Source: Wenjunlia vitaminophila DSM 41686
GTDB taxonomy: Bacteria; Actinomycetota; Actinomycetes; Streptomycetales; Streptomycetaceae
DNA: 64,000 nt
Direction: 5' to 3'
Assembly: GCF_000380165.1 (NCBI RefSeq)
Contig: NZ_KB904724.1
Span: 144,324 to 208,323 of the forward strand
Position numbers and translations under genes: made by a program. The notes under the pieces are model-generated. The model saw only the letters and a program-made list of their open reading frames with translations. It searched no databases and was not told the origin of the DNA. Below are positions 51,850 through 61,700 of this stretch, piece after piece (position 1 is the first letter of the stretch; every line of letters begins with the position of its first letter).

Positions 51850-52590
51850 TCACTCTTCTGACGTAGTGTCGGCCCGCGTTGCCGGCGTCCCTGGCGCGCT
51901 GCTGGCGGGGGGCTCCTCCAGGGCCCCGGCGCGGCGGCCCCAGTCGCCGGCGAGCGCCGGCTGCAACTGGTCCAGGTGTCGTTCGATGAGCTGGACCATG
52001 GCGTCGAGGCTGGGGACCCCCTCGCTGTTCCAGACGCGGTTGGCGGCGCGGCAGGCCGCGGTGAAGACGGCGGTGACCAGGCGGGGGCGCAGGTCCGCGG
52101 ACAGGTCGACCCCCTCGCGCCGGGCCAACTCGGCGGCCACCCGCTCCTCGAGCTCCTCGGCACGGCGCAGGTGGGCGGCGAGCAGGGAGGGCGTGGACTC
52201 GATCAGCCGCACCACGCTCAGGTGCAGGCCCGAATCCACGGTCGTCGACGTGGTGTTGCGCATCTCCTCGTGGACCACGCGTGCCGCCCGGCGCAGCGCG
52301 GTGAGGGGGGACTCCTGCGGAGGGCGCCGGCACAGCTCCTCGTAGAAGAGCTCCTCAGCGACGATCACCGCCCCGAAGGCCAGGTCCTCCTTGGTCGCGA
52401 AGTACCGGAAGAAGGTGCGCTGCGAGACCTCGACCGCGGCGGCGATCTGGTCCACGGTGGTCTGCTCGTAGCCCTGCTCGAGGAAGAGTCGAATCCCGGC
52501 CTCGACCAGGTCCTCGCGGGTGCGCTGCTTCTTGCGCTGACGCAGCCCCGTCCTCGGTGCCGTGGCCGGCGCCTCCATGTACTGGGTCAC
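51850..52590 (-). CDS. TetR-family regulator of the adjacent DHA2 pump
   Basis: 246 residues from GTG 52590, with GAGGGGGG upstream. Helix-turn-helix in TTVDQIAAAVEVSQRTFFRYFATKEDLAFG. Divergent from an MFS exporter gene across a 150-bp region containing a perfect 7-1-7 palindrome, the classic layout of a local repressor of an efflux pump. Confidence 0.9.
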   Translation of the reverse strand: MTQYMEAPATAPRTGLRQRKKQRTREDLVEAGIRLFLEQGYEQTTVDQIAAAVEVSQRTFFRYFATKEDLAFGAVIVAEELFYEELCRRPPQESPLTALRRAARVVHEEMRNTTSTTVDSGLHLSVVRLIESTPSLLAAHLRRAEELEERVAAELARREGVDLSADLRPRLVTAVFTAACRAANRVWNSEGVPSLDAMVQLIERHLDQLQPALAGDWGRRAGALEEPPASSAPGTPATRADTTSEE

Positions 52591-52677
52591 TCCAGGTCAC
52601 CCCCCTCGTGCATATGCGCGGTTCTCGCACACATGATAGGAGCTGTCAGTTACTTACGCTTGAGATTGTTTGTCAAC

Positions 52678-52692
52678 TGTCAGTGACTGACA
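52678..52692. promoter_or_regulatory. Palindromic operator between tetR and DHA2 pump genes
   Basis: TGTCAGT-G-ACTGACA is a perfect 15-bp palindrome, 52 bp before the pump start. A related half-site, TGTCAGT, is at 52644-52650, with ACTTA downstream matching the other arm loosely. Expected target of the divergent TetR protein. Confidence 0.75.
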
Positions 52693-52743
52693 TAGCCTCA
52701 CATCATGAGCATCCCACGTTCGAGTGAGTCGGGGGGACAGGCC

Positions 52744-54330
52744 ATGACCCAGGCGGTAGCCGATCAGACGCCGAAGGACGTCGTCACCGGACGGTCCAGG
52801 GTCCGTGGCCATCCCTGGTTCACCCTGCTCACCGTCGCCATAGGCGTGATGATGGTCGCCCTCGACGGCACCATCGTGGTCGTGGCCAATCCGGCCATCC
52901 AGACCGACCTGAAGGCCTCCCTGGCCGATGTGCAGTGGATCACCAATGGTTACCTGCTCTCCCTCGCCGTCTTCCTGATCACCGCGGGGAAGGTCGGGGA
53001 CAGGTTCGGCCACCGGCAGACCTTCATGGTGGGCGTGACCGGCTTCGCCCTCGCCTCCGGGGCCATCGGCCTGTCCAACGGGGTCAGCATGGTGGTCACC
53101 TTCCGGGTGCTCCAGGGCCTGTTCGGCGCCATGCTGCAGCCCGCAGCGCTCGGGCTGCTCCGGGCCGCCTTCCCGGCCGAGAGGCTCAACATGGCCATCG
53201 GCATATGGGCAGCGGTCATCGGGACCTCCACCGCGGCCGGCCCGATCGTCGGTGGCCTGCTGGTGGAACACGTGAGCTGGGAGTCGGTGTTCTTCATCAA
53301 CGTCCCGGTGGGCGCCGTGGCCCTGGTGATGGGCCTGGTCGTGCTCCGGGACGTGCGGGCGGAGAACGCCCCCCGGTCGTTCGACATCCCGGGTATCGGG
53401 TTGCTCACCGGCGCGATGTTCTGCCTGATCTGGGGGCTCATCAAGGCCCCCGAGTGGGGCTGGAGCAGCGGGCGCACCCTGCTGTTCCTCGGGCTGGCGG
53501 TGCTCGGCTTCCTCGCCTTCGCGATATGGGAGAGCAGGGCCCGGGAACCCCTCCTCCCGCTGCGGCTGTTCCGCTCGGCGCCACTGACCGCAGGCACCGG
53601 ACTCATCGTCCTCATGTCCTTCGCGATGATCGGTGGGATCTTCTTCACGACGTTCTACCTCCAGAACGTGCACGGCATGGGGGCCGTGGACAGCGGCGTG
53701 CACCTGCTCCCGCTCACCGGGATGATGATCGTCAGCTCACCGATCGCGGGAGCGCTCATCACCAAGATCGGACCGCGGATTCCCATGTTGGCCGGCATGC
53801 TGTTCACCAGCACGGCGATGTTCGGGATGACCACGTTGGGCACGGAAACGGGCACGCTGCCGATGTCGCTGTGGTTCGCGACGCTCGGCCTCGGCCTGAG
53901 CCCCGTCATGGTCGGTGCCACCGAGGTCATCGTGGGCAACGCCCCACTGGAGCTCTCCGGGGTCGCGGCCGGCCTCCAGGCGTCCGCGATGCAGGTGGGC
54001 GGCAGCCTCGGCACCGCGGTGCTCGGCGCGCTGATGGCGGCCCGCGTCGAGAACGTCCTGCCGGACAAGTGGGCCGACGCGGGACTTCCCAAGACGTCAC
54101 CGGAACAGATGGATCAGTTGTCCGAAGCTGCCTCCGTCGGTAAGGCCGTGGTGCCGCGGGGCACCTCCGAACAGGCCGCGCAGACGATGACTGACGTCGC
54201 CCACTCGTCCTTCCTCAGCGGGATGGAGCTGTCGTTCCTGGTGGCCGGTGTCATGGGGCTGGGAGCGGCGGTCCTGGCCCTGTTCACCAAGCGCGGCAGC
54301 CACCAGGCAGGTCCATCCGCACACGTCTGA
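52744..54330 (+). CDS. MFS exporter, DHA2 family
   Basis: 528 residues from ATG 52744, behind GGGGGGA; an in-frame ATG at 52705 lacks a ribosome site. About 14 hydrophobic segments; LDGTIVVVANPAIQ in helix 1 and GKVGDRFGHRQTF in the loop after helix 2 are DHA2 motifs. Likely an efflux pump induced by a drug through the divergent TetR. It is not obviously part of the azoxy cluster, lying beyond the fab locus. Confidence 0.92.
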   Translation: MTQAVADQTPKDVVTGRSRVRGHPWFTLLTVAIGVMMVALDGTIVVVANPAIQTDLKASLADVQWITNGYLLSLAVFLITAGKVGDRFGHRQTFMVGVTGFALASGAIGLSNGVSMVVTFRVLQGLFGAMLQPAALGLLRAAFPAERLNMAIGIWAAVIGTSTAAGPIVGGLLVEHVSWESVFFINVPVGAVALVMGLVVLRDVRAENAPRSFDIPGIGLLTGAMFCLIWGLIKAPEWGWSSGRTLLFLGLAVLGFLAFAIWESRAREPLLPLRLFRSAPLTAGTGLIVLMSFAMIGGIFFTTFYLQNVHGMGAVDSGVHLLPLTGMMIVSSPIAGALITKIGPRIPMLAGMLFTSTAMFGMTTLGTETGTLPMSLWFATLGLGLSPVMVGATEVIVGNAPLELSGVAAGLQASAMQVGGSLGTAVLGALMAARVENVLPDKWADAGLPKTSPEQMDQLSEAASVGKAVVPRGTSEQAAQTMTDVAHSSFLSGMELSFLVAGVMGLGAAVLALFTKRGSHQAGPSAHV

Positions 54331-54371
54331 GTGTCCCCCATGAGCGGCTGCGCTTCCGGGTTATCCACAGG

Positions 54372-54403
54372 GGGCGGGCTCGATCACTCGATCGAGCCCG
54401 CCC
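54372..54403. terminator. Hairpin terminator after the DHA2 pump gene
   Basis: A 14-bp perfect stem, GGGCGGGCTCGATC (54372-54385) with GATCGAGCCCGCCC (54390-54403), ACTC loop, followed by a short T-containing stretch. Confidence 0.8.
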
Positions 54404-54548
54404 TGACGTTTCTGCACAGCCTTTCCGCGTCCTTCCGACACACGTCCGAGTGGACCCGCCCTGTGGGCCTTGGCAGAGGCGGTGGGACCGCCCGACGCTG
54501 CTGTTCAGCGCCGGGGAGGTAACCGGTGCCCAACGGGGGGAGTTGGTC

Positions 54549-54950
54549 ATGCGCGCCATCACGCTCGCCGTCGCCGGAATCCTGGTCGCCGCGGTGCCGA
54601 CGACCGCGGCCGGCCACGCCGGGCCGCCCACCGCCGCGTCCGCAGGCGCCCCGATCACCGCTCGCGCCGTGGACGGGTGTGACCGGGGGGAGTTCTGTGT
54701 GTGGACCGGGGCCCGGCACACCGGGCGCCGCCACACCTGGAACCTCGCCGGTGCCGGAGTGCAGAGTTGTGTCCCACTGCCCTCCGGTGACGTGGGCAGG
54801 TCCTTCGCCAACCGGATGTCCCGGCCGGTGACGGTCTACGAGGACCGGGAGTGTGCCACGGAGGGACAGTTCGACACCTACCCCGGAGGCGGGACCTGGG
54901 TCCCCGAGGCGCCCTTCGTGGTGCGGGCCCTGCAGGTCTGGGAGAGCTGA
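54549..54950 (+). CDS. Secreted peptidase-inhibitor-like protein (I36 family)
   Basis: 133 residues. Signal peptide in the first 27 residues (AITLAVAGILVAAVP, then an Ala-x-Ala-like site). The mature part has the I36/SMI-like crystallin fold pattern, CDRGEFCVW near its start and two further cysteines. Small secreted proteins of this family inhibit metalloproteases in some streptomycetes, but most are uncharacterised. Confidence 0.75.
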   Translation: MRAITLAVAGILVAAVPTTAAGHAGPPTAASAGAPITARAVDGCDRGEFCVWTGARHTGRRHTWNLAGAGVQSCVPLPSGDVGRSFANRMSRPVTVYEDRECATEGQFDTYPGGGTWVPEAPFVVRALQVWES

Positions 54951-55235
54951 GGCATGGTTCGTTCCGTCCAGGCAGCCGGCCCCTCCAGGCCCCCGTGGCG
55001 CCTCCGGTGGCGAGGCCCACGCCGACTCCGATGGCTCTCGCGCTGGCGGTTTCCGCGCCCCGGCGCCGGGCGCCGTCGGCCCCCGACGGGGTGCCACGGT
55101 CCTCTCCTCGGGCACGTCGGGCGCCGGGCCGGCGTCGCGGACGCCCGATCAGGGCACGAAAAGGGGCGGTGGCGCCCGCACGAACTGCCGGCACGCCACC
55201 GCCCCGGGCCGGGAGCAGGCCCCCGACCCGATGTG
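54951..55235. other. Intergenic region before aceE (convergent)
   Basis: 285 bp between the convergent I36-type gene and aceE. GC-rich, no gene recognised; presumably both terminators, though no outstanding hairpin was seen. Confidence 0.4.
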
Positions 55236-57983
55236 TCAGGCCTCGCCGCCCGCCGAGCCCGGGTGGGCCGCGGAAACGTCGAGGAGCTGGTAACGGTCGA
55301 TCGCCGCCTTCAGCGCGGAGCGGTCGATCCTGCCCTCCCGGGCCAGCTCGGTGAGCACCGCCACGACCACCGACTGCGCGTCGATGTGGAAGAAGCGCCG
55401 CGCCGCCCCCCGGGTGTCGGCGAAGCCGAAACCATCCGCTCCGAGCGACTGCCAGGTGCCCGGTACCCAGCGCGCGATCTGGTCCGGGACGGCCCGCATC
55501 CAGTCGGACACGCCGACGAACGGGCCCTGCGCCCCCTGGAGTTTGCGCGTCACGTAGGGCACCTGCTGCTCCTCCTCCGGGTGCAGGAGGTTGTGCCGCT
55601 CGGCCTCCACCGCGTCGCGCCGGAGCTCGTTCCACGAGGTCGCGGACCAGACGTCGGCCCGCACGTCCCACTCCTCCGCGAGGATCCGCTGCGCCTCCAG
55701 TGCCCACGGCATGGCGACGCCGGAGGCGAGGATCTGAGCGGGGATGGAGCCGGATTCCCCGGCCTGGTAGCGGTACAGGCCCTTGAGGATGCCCTCGACG
55801 TCCACGCCCTCAGGCTCGGCCGGCATCTTGATCGGCTCGTTGTAGACGGTCAGGTAGTAGAAGACGTCCTCGCCCTGCGGGTGCTCGGGCGAAGAGCCGT
55901 ACATCCTGCGCAACCCGTCCTTGACGATGTGCGCGATCTCGAAACCGTAGGCCGGGTCGTAGGCGACGCATCCCGGGTTGGTCGAGGCCAGGAGCTGCGA
56001 GTGGCCGTCCGCGTGCTGGAGGCCCTCACCGGTCAGCGTGGTGCGGCCGGCGGTGGCGCCGAGCACGAAGCCACGGGCGAGCTGGTCGGCCATCTGCCAG
56101 AACTGGTCGCCGGTGCGCTGGAAGCCGAACATCGAGTAGAAGACGTAGACCGGGATCAGCGGCTCACCATGGGTGGCGTAGGCGGAGCCGGCCGCGATCA
56201 GGGACGAGGTGCACCCCGCCTCGGAGATGCCGTCGTGCAGCATCTGTCCCGTGGTGGACTCCTTGTACGCCAGGAGCAGCTCACGGTCCACGGACTCGTA
56301 GGTCTGGCCCGCAGGGGAGTAGATCTTGGCCGAGGGGAAGAGCGAGTCCATGCCGAAGGTGCGGTACTCGTCGGGCGCGATCGGCACGAAGCGCTTGCCG
56401 ATCTCCTTGTCCCGCATGAGGTCCTTCAACAACCGGACGAACGCCATGGTGCTGGCGATCTGCTGGTTGCCGGAGCCCTTCTTCAGCGCCGCGTAGGCCT
56501 TGTCGTCCGGCAGGCTCAGCGGCTTGTGCCGCACGACCCGGGTCGGCACGTAGCCGCCCAGCGCCTTGCGGCGGTCGTGCATGTACTGGATCTCTTCGCT
56601 GTCCCGCCCGGGGTGGTAGTACGGGGGCAGTCCGGACTCCAGCTCCCGGTCGCTGATCGGGATGTGCAGCCGGTCCCGGAAGCGCTTGAGGTCCTCGACC
56701 GTGAGCTTCTTCATCTGGTGCGTGGCGTTGCGGCCCTCGAAGTTCGGGCCGAGGGTCCAGCCCTTCACGGTCTGGGCCAGGATCACGGTGGGCTGGCCCT
56801 TGTGCTCCTTGGCCGCCTTGAACGCCGCGTAGATCTTGCGGTGGTCGTGGCCACCGCGGCCGAGGTGGAGGATCTGCTCGTCGGTGAGGCCCTCGACCAT
56901 CTTCCGGAGCCGGTGGTCGTCACCGAAGAAGTGCTCGCGGATGTAGGCGCCGGTCTCGGTGGCGTAGGTCTGGAACTGTCCGTCCGGGGTGTTGTTCAGC
57001 TTGTTCAGCAGCACACCGTCCACGTCCTGGGCGAGCAGCGGGTCCCAGGTGCGGTCCCAGACGAGCTTGATCACGTTCCAGCCGGCGCCACGGAAGTACC
57101 CTTCGAGCTCCTGGATGATCTTGCCGTTGCCGCGTACCGGGCCGTCGAGGCGCTGGAGGTTGCAGTTGATCACGAAGGTCAGGTTGTCCAGACCCTCGCG
57201 CGCCGCGAGGCCGAGCTGACCGAGCGACTCGGGCTCGTCCATTTCGCCGTCACCGAGGAAGGCCCACACGTGCGAGGCGGAGGTGTCCGCGATGTTCCGG
57301 GCGTGCATGTACCGGTTCATCCGAGCCTGGAAGATCGCTGCCAGGGGGCCGAGCCCCATGGACACGGTCGGGAACTCCCAGAAGTCGGGCATGGACCGGG
57401 GGTGGGGGTAGCTGGACAGCCCGTGAGGAGCCTTGGACTTCTCCTGGCGGAAGGCGTCGAGCTGTTGTTCGGTGAGACGGTCGAGGAGGAAGGCCCGGGC
57501 GTAGATGCCTGGCGAGGCATGGCCCTGGAAGAAGATCTGGTCGCCGCCGTCGCCTCGGTCCTTACCCCGGAAGAAGTGGTTGAAGCCCACGTCATACAAG
57601 GAGGCCGACGAGGCGAACGTGGCGATGTGCCCGCCGACGCCGATACCCGGCCGCTGGGCCCGGGAGACCATGATCGCCGCGTTCCACCGGGTGGCGGCGA
57701 GGACCTTGCGCTCGATCTCCTCGTTGCCCGGGAAGAAGGGCTCGCTCTCGGTGGGGATGGTGTTGATGTAGTCGGTGCTGAGCAGCCCGAGCCCGCCGAT
57801 TTGCTGCTCTCGGGCCCGCTCCAGCAGCCGCAGCATGAGGTAGCGGGCACGCTCACGGCCGCGAACGTTCGCGACGGCGTCGAGCGACTCCATCCACTCG
57901 CCGGTCTCTTCCGGGTCGATGTCCGGGACCTGGCTGGGCATGCCGCCGATGATGATCGGGTTGCGATCGGATCCGGAAGCCAC
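55236..57983 (-). CDS. aceE: Pyruvate dehydrogenase E1 component, homodimeric type
   Basis: 915 residues, the normal length for homodimeric E1. Thiamine-diphosphate motif around [13 protein letters not shown]; the N-terminal half carries [24 protein letters not shown], and the C-terminal domain has the transketolase-like [19 protein letters not shown]. Decarboxylates pyruvate and transfers the acetyl group to the E2 lipoyl domain, feeding acetyl-CoA. It is a core gene; its neighbours DUF3052 and AhpE are the same in other streptomycetes as far as I recall. Confidence 0.96.
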   Translation of the reverse strand: MASGSDRNPIIIGGMPSQVPDIDPEETGEWMESLDAVANVRGRERARYLMLRLLERAREQQIGGLGLLSTDYINTIPTESEPFFPGNEEIERKVLAATRWNAAIMVSRAQRPGIGVGGHIATFASSASLYDVGFNHFFRGKDRGDGGDQIFFQGHASPGIYARAFLLDRLTEQQLDAFRQEKSKAPHGLSSYPHPRSMPDFWEFPTVSMGLGPLAAIFQARMNRYMHARNIADTSASHVWAFLGDGEMDEPESLGQLGLAAREGLDNLTFVINCNLQRLDGPVRGNGKIIQELEGYFRGAGWNVIKLVWDRTWDPLLAQDVDGVLLNKLNNTPDGQFQTYATETGAYIREHFFGDDHRLRKMVEGLTDEQILHLGRGGHDHRKIYAAFKAAKEHKGQPTVILAQTVKGWTLGPNFEGRNATHQMKKLTVEDLKRFRDRLHIPISDRELESGLPPYYHPGRDSEEIQYMHDRRKALGGYVPTRVVRHKPLSLPDDKAYAALKKGSGNQQIASTMAFVRLLKDLMRDKEIGKRFVPIAPDEYRTFGMDSLFPSAKIYSPAGQTYESVDRELLLAYKESTTGQMLHDGISEAGCTSSLIAAGSAYATHGEPLIPVYVFYSMFGFQRTGDQFWQMADQLARGFVLGATAGRTTLTGEGLQHADGHSQLLASTNPGCVAYDPAYGFEIAHIVKDGLRRMYGSSPEHPQGEDVFYYLTVYNEPIKMPAEPEGVDVEGILKGLYRYQAGESGSIPAQILASGVAMPWALEAQRILAEEWDVRADVWSATSWNELRRDAVEAERHNLLHPEEEQQVPYVTRKLQGAQGPFVGVSDWMRAVPDQIARWVPGTWQSLGADGFGFADTRGAARRFFHIDAQSVVVAVLTELAREGRIDRSALKAAIDRYQLLDVSAAHPGSAGGEA

Positions 57984-58461
57984 GCTGTTCCTTCACTGTT
58001 CGGTCTGACTCTCGATGGGTCGCACCGCCTCCATCGTGTACCGCGCGCACAGATACGTCATCTCTACTATGCGGTAATCGCCACGCTGTGAGACGAAGGC
58101 CGCAAGGAGCCCTCACGGCCAAGCTGGCCAAATACCCACCCTACGCCGTGGGGGTCGACGCCTGGGACACGGTGGCTGGAGCACGAACGGGCCCAGAGAG
58201 TCGTACGACCGTTCGGGTGTGTGCCGTATCCGGGCGACAGGGAACGACACCCGGGTACAAAGTGGGAAGAATCCGGGAAGAGGACGTGCAGTGGCCTGTG
58301 ATCCGAGTCACTGGAGGCTGTGTGGGTTGGGGCGACACGTCAATGTTTGGGTGGGATCGCCCTCAGGGTACTTGCGCGATCCGCCCGGCCCGTGTGGACT
58401 ACGGCCACGACCCCGGGCGGAGGCCGGGACCGAAGAACGCACCGAAGACAGGAGGCAATCC
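57984..58461. promoter_or_regulatory. Divergent promoter region of aceE and the DUF3052 gene
   Basis: 478 bp with no confident gene. The half nearest aceE (57990-58140) has AT-richer patches suited to a promoter; GGAGG at 58451-58455 serves the GTG of the DUF3052 gene. No riboswitch-like fold was recognised. Confidence 0.5.
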
Positions 58462-58896
58462 GTGAGCGCGACCGCGGGCCACGCGGAGTCCAACCCGGCG
58501 ACCCGGTTGGGACTCCAGCCCGGACAGGTGGTCCAGGAGCTTGGTTACGACGACGACTGCGACCAAGACCTCCGAGAGAGTATCGAGGAGCTCACGGGCG
58601 CGGAGCTCGCCGACGAGGACTACGACGACGTTCCCGACGCCGTGCTGCTGTGGTTCCGGGAGGACGACGGCGACCTCACGGACGCCCTGGTGGACGCCAC
58701 GTCCGTCGTGGAGAACGGCGCCCCCATTCTGCTGCTGACCCCGAAGACCGGCCGCGCCGGCTATGTGGAGCCGAGTGACATCGGTGAGGCAGCGACCACC
58801 GCGGGCCTGGCCCAGACCAGCAGCTTCAACGCCGCCAAGGACTGGTCGGGCAGCCGGCTGGTGACCCCCAAGGCCGCGCGGACCGGGAAGCGCTGA
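58462..58896 (+). CDS. DUF3052 protein
   Basis: 144 residues from GTG 58462 with GGAGG at a good distance. Matches the DUF3052 family found in actinobacteria, with LGLQPGQVVQELGYDDDCDQ at the start and VLLWFREDDGDLTDALVD in the middle. Strongly acidic. Function unknown; the gene is conserved between aceE and a peroxiredoxin in Streptomyces (from memory). Confidence 0.88.
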   Translation: MSATAGHAESNPATRLGLQPGQVVQELGYDDDCDQDLRESIEELTGAELADEDYDDVPDAVLLWFREDDGDLTDALVDATSVVENGAPILLLTPKTGRAGYVEPSDIGEAATTAGLAQTSSFNAAKDWSGSRLVTPKAARTGKR

Positions 58897-59674
58897 CCGC
58901 ACGGCGTCGCGGGCCCCGGGTCGCGACGTCCGTGCCCCCGACGTCCCGCGTCCCGGCACCTGGTGCCCGGGACTCCCCGGTGTTCCCGACGCCGAGCGGT
59001 CCTGGGTCCGTGCCTGGACACCCGTGTCGCGGCACGCCCTGCCTGGACACCGTGCCCCCGGGACGCGCCCCTCGTGTCCTGACGAGGCCCCGCCCATCGC
59101 CGGCGGGGTTCTCGTGTGCGCTGGCGCCTCCACCCACCGGGCCGTCCCGCCCACCCCATGCCACCCAGTGCCAGCGCCCCCCGCGTGCCGGACTCCCCGC
59201 GCCGGAGTCCTCCGAGGGCCGGGCACCCGCGTGCCGCCCCGGGCCGGGAAGGTCCCCGGCCCACCGCCGTGCCCCGCCTCCAAGCGCCGCTGGGCCTCCG
59301 CCGCCCCGACGGCCTCCCCCATGGTTCGAGCAGCCTCCACGGGCCCCGCCCAGCAGCCGGTCCCGACGGGCCGTGGCACCGGCACCCCGCCGCCCGACCC
59401 TGTAACGGCGCCGCTCCCCTCCGCACCTGGCCGTCATCCGCCTTTCCCACCCCGCCCGCCCCACCCCGCCTCCCGCGACCCGGCCGGGTCCGGTCCACCC
59501 GGGTTTCCCGGGACCCGCCTCGCGCCCCGGTGGCCGGGGAACTGCCTGGCCCGGTTCCCGCGTCATTACCTGGCAAGGGTCGGTCGGCCATCACTGCTCG
59601 AGTCAGGAATGCAAGACTGTCCGTGCCGTTCGATACCAATGTCGTGCGGGGAAGAGCAGGAAGGGATTGCGCCC
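58897..59674. other. 778-bp intergenic stretch without a recognised gene
   Basis: Extremely C-rich on the plus strand (repeated CCCG, CCGTG and CCTGGACA-like words, notably around 59010-59060). Long open frames exist on the minus strand but have skewed Gly/Arg composition and no recognisable domain. It ends with a less GC-rich region from about 59580 that should carry the peroxiredoxin promoter. Confidence 0.5.
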
Positions 59675-60133
59675 ATGGCGATCGAGGTCGGCACGAAGGC
59701 TCCGGACTTCGAGCTGAAGAACCAGCACGGCGAGCTGGTTCGTCTGTCGGACTTCCACGGCAGCAAGAACGTGGTGCTGCTGTTCTACCCGTTCGCCTTC
59801 ACCGGGGTGTGCACGGGCGAGCTGTGCGCGGTCAGGGATGAGCTCCCACGGTTCGTCAACGACGACGTGCAGCTTCTCGCCGTCTCCAACGACTCGCCAT
59901 TCACCCTCCGGGTGTTCGCCGAGAAGGAGGGCCTGGAGTACCCGTTGCTGTCCGACTTCTGGCCGCACGGTGCGGCGTCCCGCGCCTACGGGGTGTTCGA
60001 CGAGGAGAAGGGGTGCGCGCTGCGTGGCACCTTCATCATCGACAAGGAAGGTGTGGTGCGTTGGACGGTGGTCAACGGACTGCCCGACGCCCGTGACCTG
60101 AACGACTACGTCGAGGCGTTGAAGACGCTCTGA
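59675..60133 (+). CDS. Peroxiredoxin, AhpE type
   Basis: 152 residues, ATG 59675 after GAAGGG. Peroxidatic Cys46 in FTGVCTGE, a second cysteine at 51, and the conserved Arg further on in the SRAYGVFDEEKG region. Length and spacing match AhpE of mycobacteria, a 1-Cys peroxiredoxin reducing peroxides and peroxynitrite with mycothiol systems. Encoded before the TerD genes, whose products are also linked to stress tolerance. Confidence 0.92.
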   Translation: MAIEVGTKAPDFELKNQHGELVRLSDFHGSKNVVLLFYPFAFTGVCTGELCAVRDELPRFVNDDVQLLAVSNDSPFTLRVFAEKEGLEYPLLSDFWPHGAASRAYGVFDEEKGCALRGTFIIDKEGVVRWTVVNGLPDARDLNDYVEALKTL

Positions 60134-60247
60134 CGTCCGGAGAACCGGGTGCCCAGTCAACGAGCTGAGCACTAGGATCGACCCGATTGATCCAACGCAT
60201 TGCACGACGGGGGCGCGTGATGTGCTCCCCGACTTACGGGAGGACTC

Positions 60248-60823
60248 GTGGGAGTCAGCCTCAGCAAAGGCGGCAACGTCTCGCTGACCAAGGCCGCACC
60301 GAACCTGACGGCGGTGGTCGTCGGTCTGGGGTGGGACGCTCGTACCACCACCGGCACCGACTTCGACCTTGACGCCAGCGCCCTGCTGACGAACGCGGAC
60401 GGCAAGGTTGTCTCGGACAGCCACTTTGTGTTCTTCAACAACCTCAAGAGCCCCGACGGCTCGGTCGAGCACACCGGTGACAACCTCACCGGTGAGGGCG
60501 ACGGCGACGACGAGGTGATCAAGGTCAACCTGGCGACGGTCCCGCAGGATGTTGCCAAGATCGTGTTCCCGGTCTCGATCTACGAGGCCGAGGCCCGCCA
60601 GCAGAGCTTCGGGCAGGTGCGCAACGCCTACATCCGCGTGGTGAACCAGGCCGACAACAACGAGCTGGCCCGGTACGACCTCACCGAGGACGCCTCGACC
60701 GAGACGGCCATGGTCTTCGGTGAGCTGTACCGGCACGGGGCCGAGTGGAAGTTCCGCGCCATCGGCCAGGGCTACGCGTCCGGGCTGCGGGGGATCGCGC
60801 AGGACTTCGGCGTCAACGTCTGA
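60248..60823 (+). CDS. TerD-family stress protein (first copy)
   Basis: 191 residues from GTG 60248, after ACGGGAGGAC. Complete TerD domain: [21 protein letters not shown], and the calcium-binding acidic region [10 protein letters not shown] with DGDDEVI further on. Binds calcium and is thought to take part in membrane-linked stress complexes that give tellurite and oxidative-stress tolerance. Closely similar to the next gene, separated from it by 188 bp with a strong hairpin. Confidence 0.95.
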   Translation: MGVSLSKGGNVSLTKAAPNLTAVVVGLGWDARTTTGTDFDLDASALLTNADGKVVSDSHFVFFNNLKSPDGSVEHTGDNLTGEGDGDDEVIKVNLATVPQDVAKIVFPVSIYEAEARQQSFGQVRNAYIRVVNQADNNELARYDLTEDASTETAMVFGELYRHGAEWKFRAIGQGYASGLRGIAQDFGVNV

Positions 60824-60852
60824 ACCGTGGCGACACCGTCATGAGCGGCAGT

Positions 60853-60886
60853 GCGGCGCCGCACGCCCTCGGGCGTGCGGCGCCGC
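60853..60886. terminator. Strong hairpin between terD copies
   Basis: A 15-bp perfect stem, GCGGCGCCGCACGCC (60853-60867) and its complement (60872-60886), with a 4-nt loop. Confidence 0.8.
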
Positions 60887-61011
60887 CTGTTCAGGGGGTG
60901 GGAACGCCCCGGGCGGTCCGGCCGCCGAACGGTGTTCCCGGATGGCGGCGGGATCGTTCCCGCACCCCCATCCACGGTCATGTCTCCACCAAATGGGGAG
61001 GAAAGCGGCAA

Positions 61012-61587
61012 ATGAGTGTGACCCTCGCAAAGGGGGGCAATGTCTCCCTCACCAAGGCGGCTCCGAATCTGACCAAGGTGATGGTCGGGCTGGGGTGGGA
61101 GGCCCGCTCCACCACGGGCGCGCCCTTCGACCTGGACGCCAGCGCGCTGCTCTGCAGGGGTGGCCGGGTCCTCGGTGACCAGTACTTCGTGTTCTACAAC
61201 AACCTCAAGAGCCCCGAGGGGTCAGTCGAGCACACCGGAGACGAACTGGTGGGCGGCACCGGCGGTGACGACGAGACCGTCCTGGTGAATCTCCCCGATG
61301 TCCCGGAGACCGTGGACAAGATCGTTTTCCCGGTGTCCATCTATGACGCCGACGCCCGTCGTCAGAGCTTCGGCCAGGTCACCAACGCCTACATCCGCGT
61401 GGTGAACCAACTCGACGGGATGGAACTCGCCCGCTACGACCTCAGTGAAGACGCTTCGAACGAGACGGCGATGATCTTCGGTGAGCTGTACCGCTATGGC
61501 GGAGAGTGGAAGTTCCGGGCCGTTGGTCAGGGGTATGCCTCAGGTCTGCGTGGTATCGCTCTAGACTTCGGGGTCAACGTCTCGTAA
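61012..61587 (+). CDS. TerD-family stress protein (second copy)
   Basis: 191 residues from ATG 61012 after GGGGAGGAAAG. Same architecture as the first copy, with [10 protein letters not shown] and TGGDDETV as the acidic calcium-binding segments. The two proteins are near-paralogues, and the tandem arrangement before terC is usual in Streptomyces. Expected in the cytoplasm, at the membrane with TerC. Confidence 0.95.
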   Translation: MSVTLAKGGNVSLTKAAPNLTKVMVGLGWEARSTTGAPFDLDASALLCRGGRVLGDQYFVFYNNLKSPEGSVEHTGDELVGGTGGDDETVLVNLPDVPETVDKIVFPVSIYDADARRQSFGQVTNAYIRVVNQLDGMELARYDLSEDASNETAMIFGELYRYGGEWKFRAVGQGYASGLRGIALDFGVNVS

Positions 61588-61700
61588 AAAAGCTGCGGAC
61601 AGTGCGGGGGATCCTCATGTTCAGGCCAGTCAAGCCGGCGTCCCCTCCTGGCGCGGACACATCGCCCGGATAGATACCGACCTGATTAAGGAACTATGCA

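Noticed and set aside
58826..59566. Long open reading frames on the minus strand
   Set aside because: Composition is dominated by Gly, Arg and Ala with no domain, no ribosome site and overlap with a known gene end; typical of chance frames in very GC-rich DNA.
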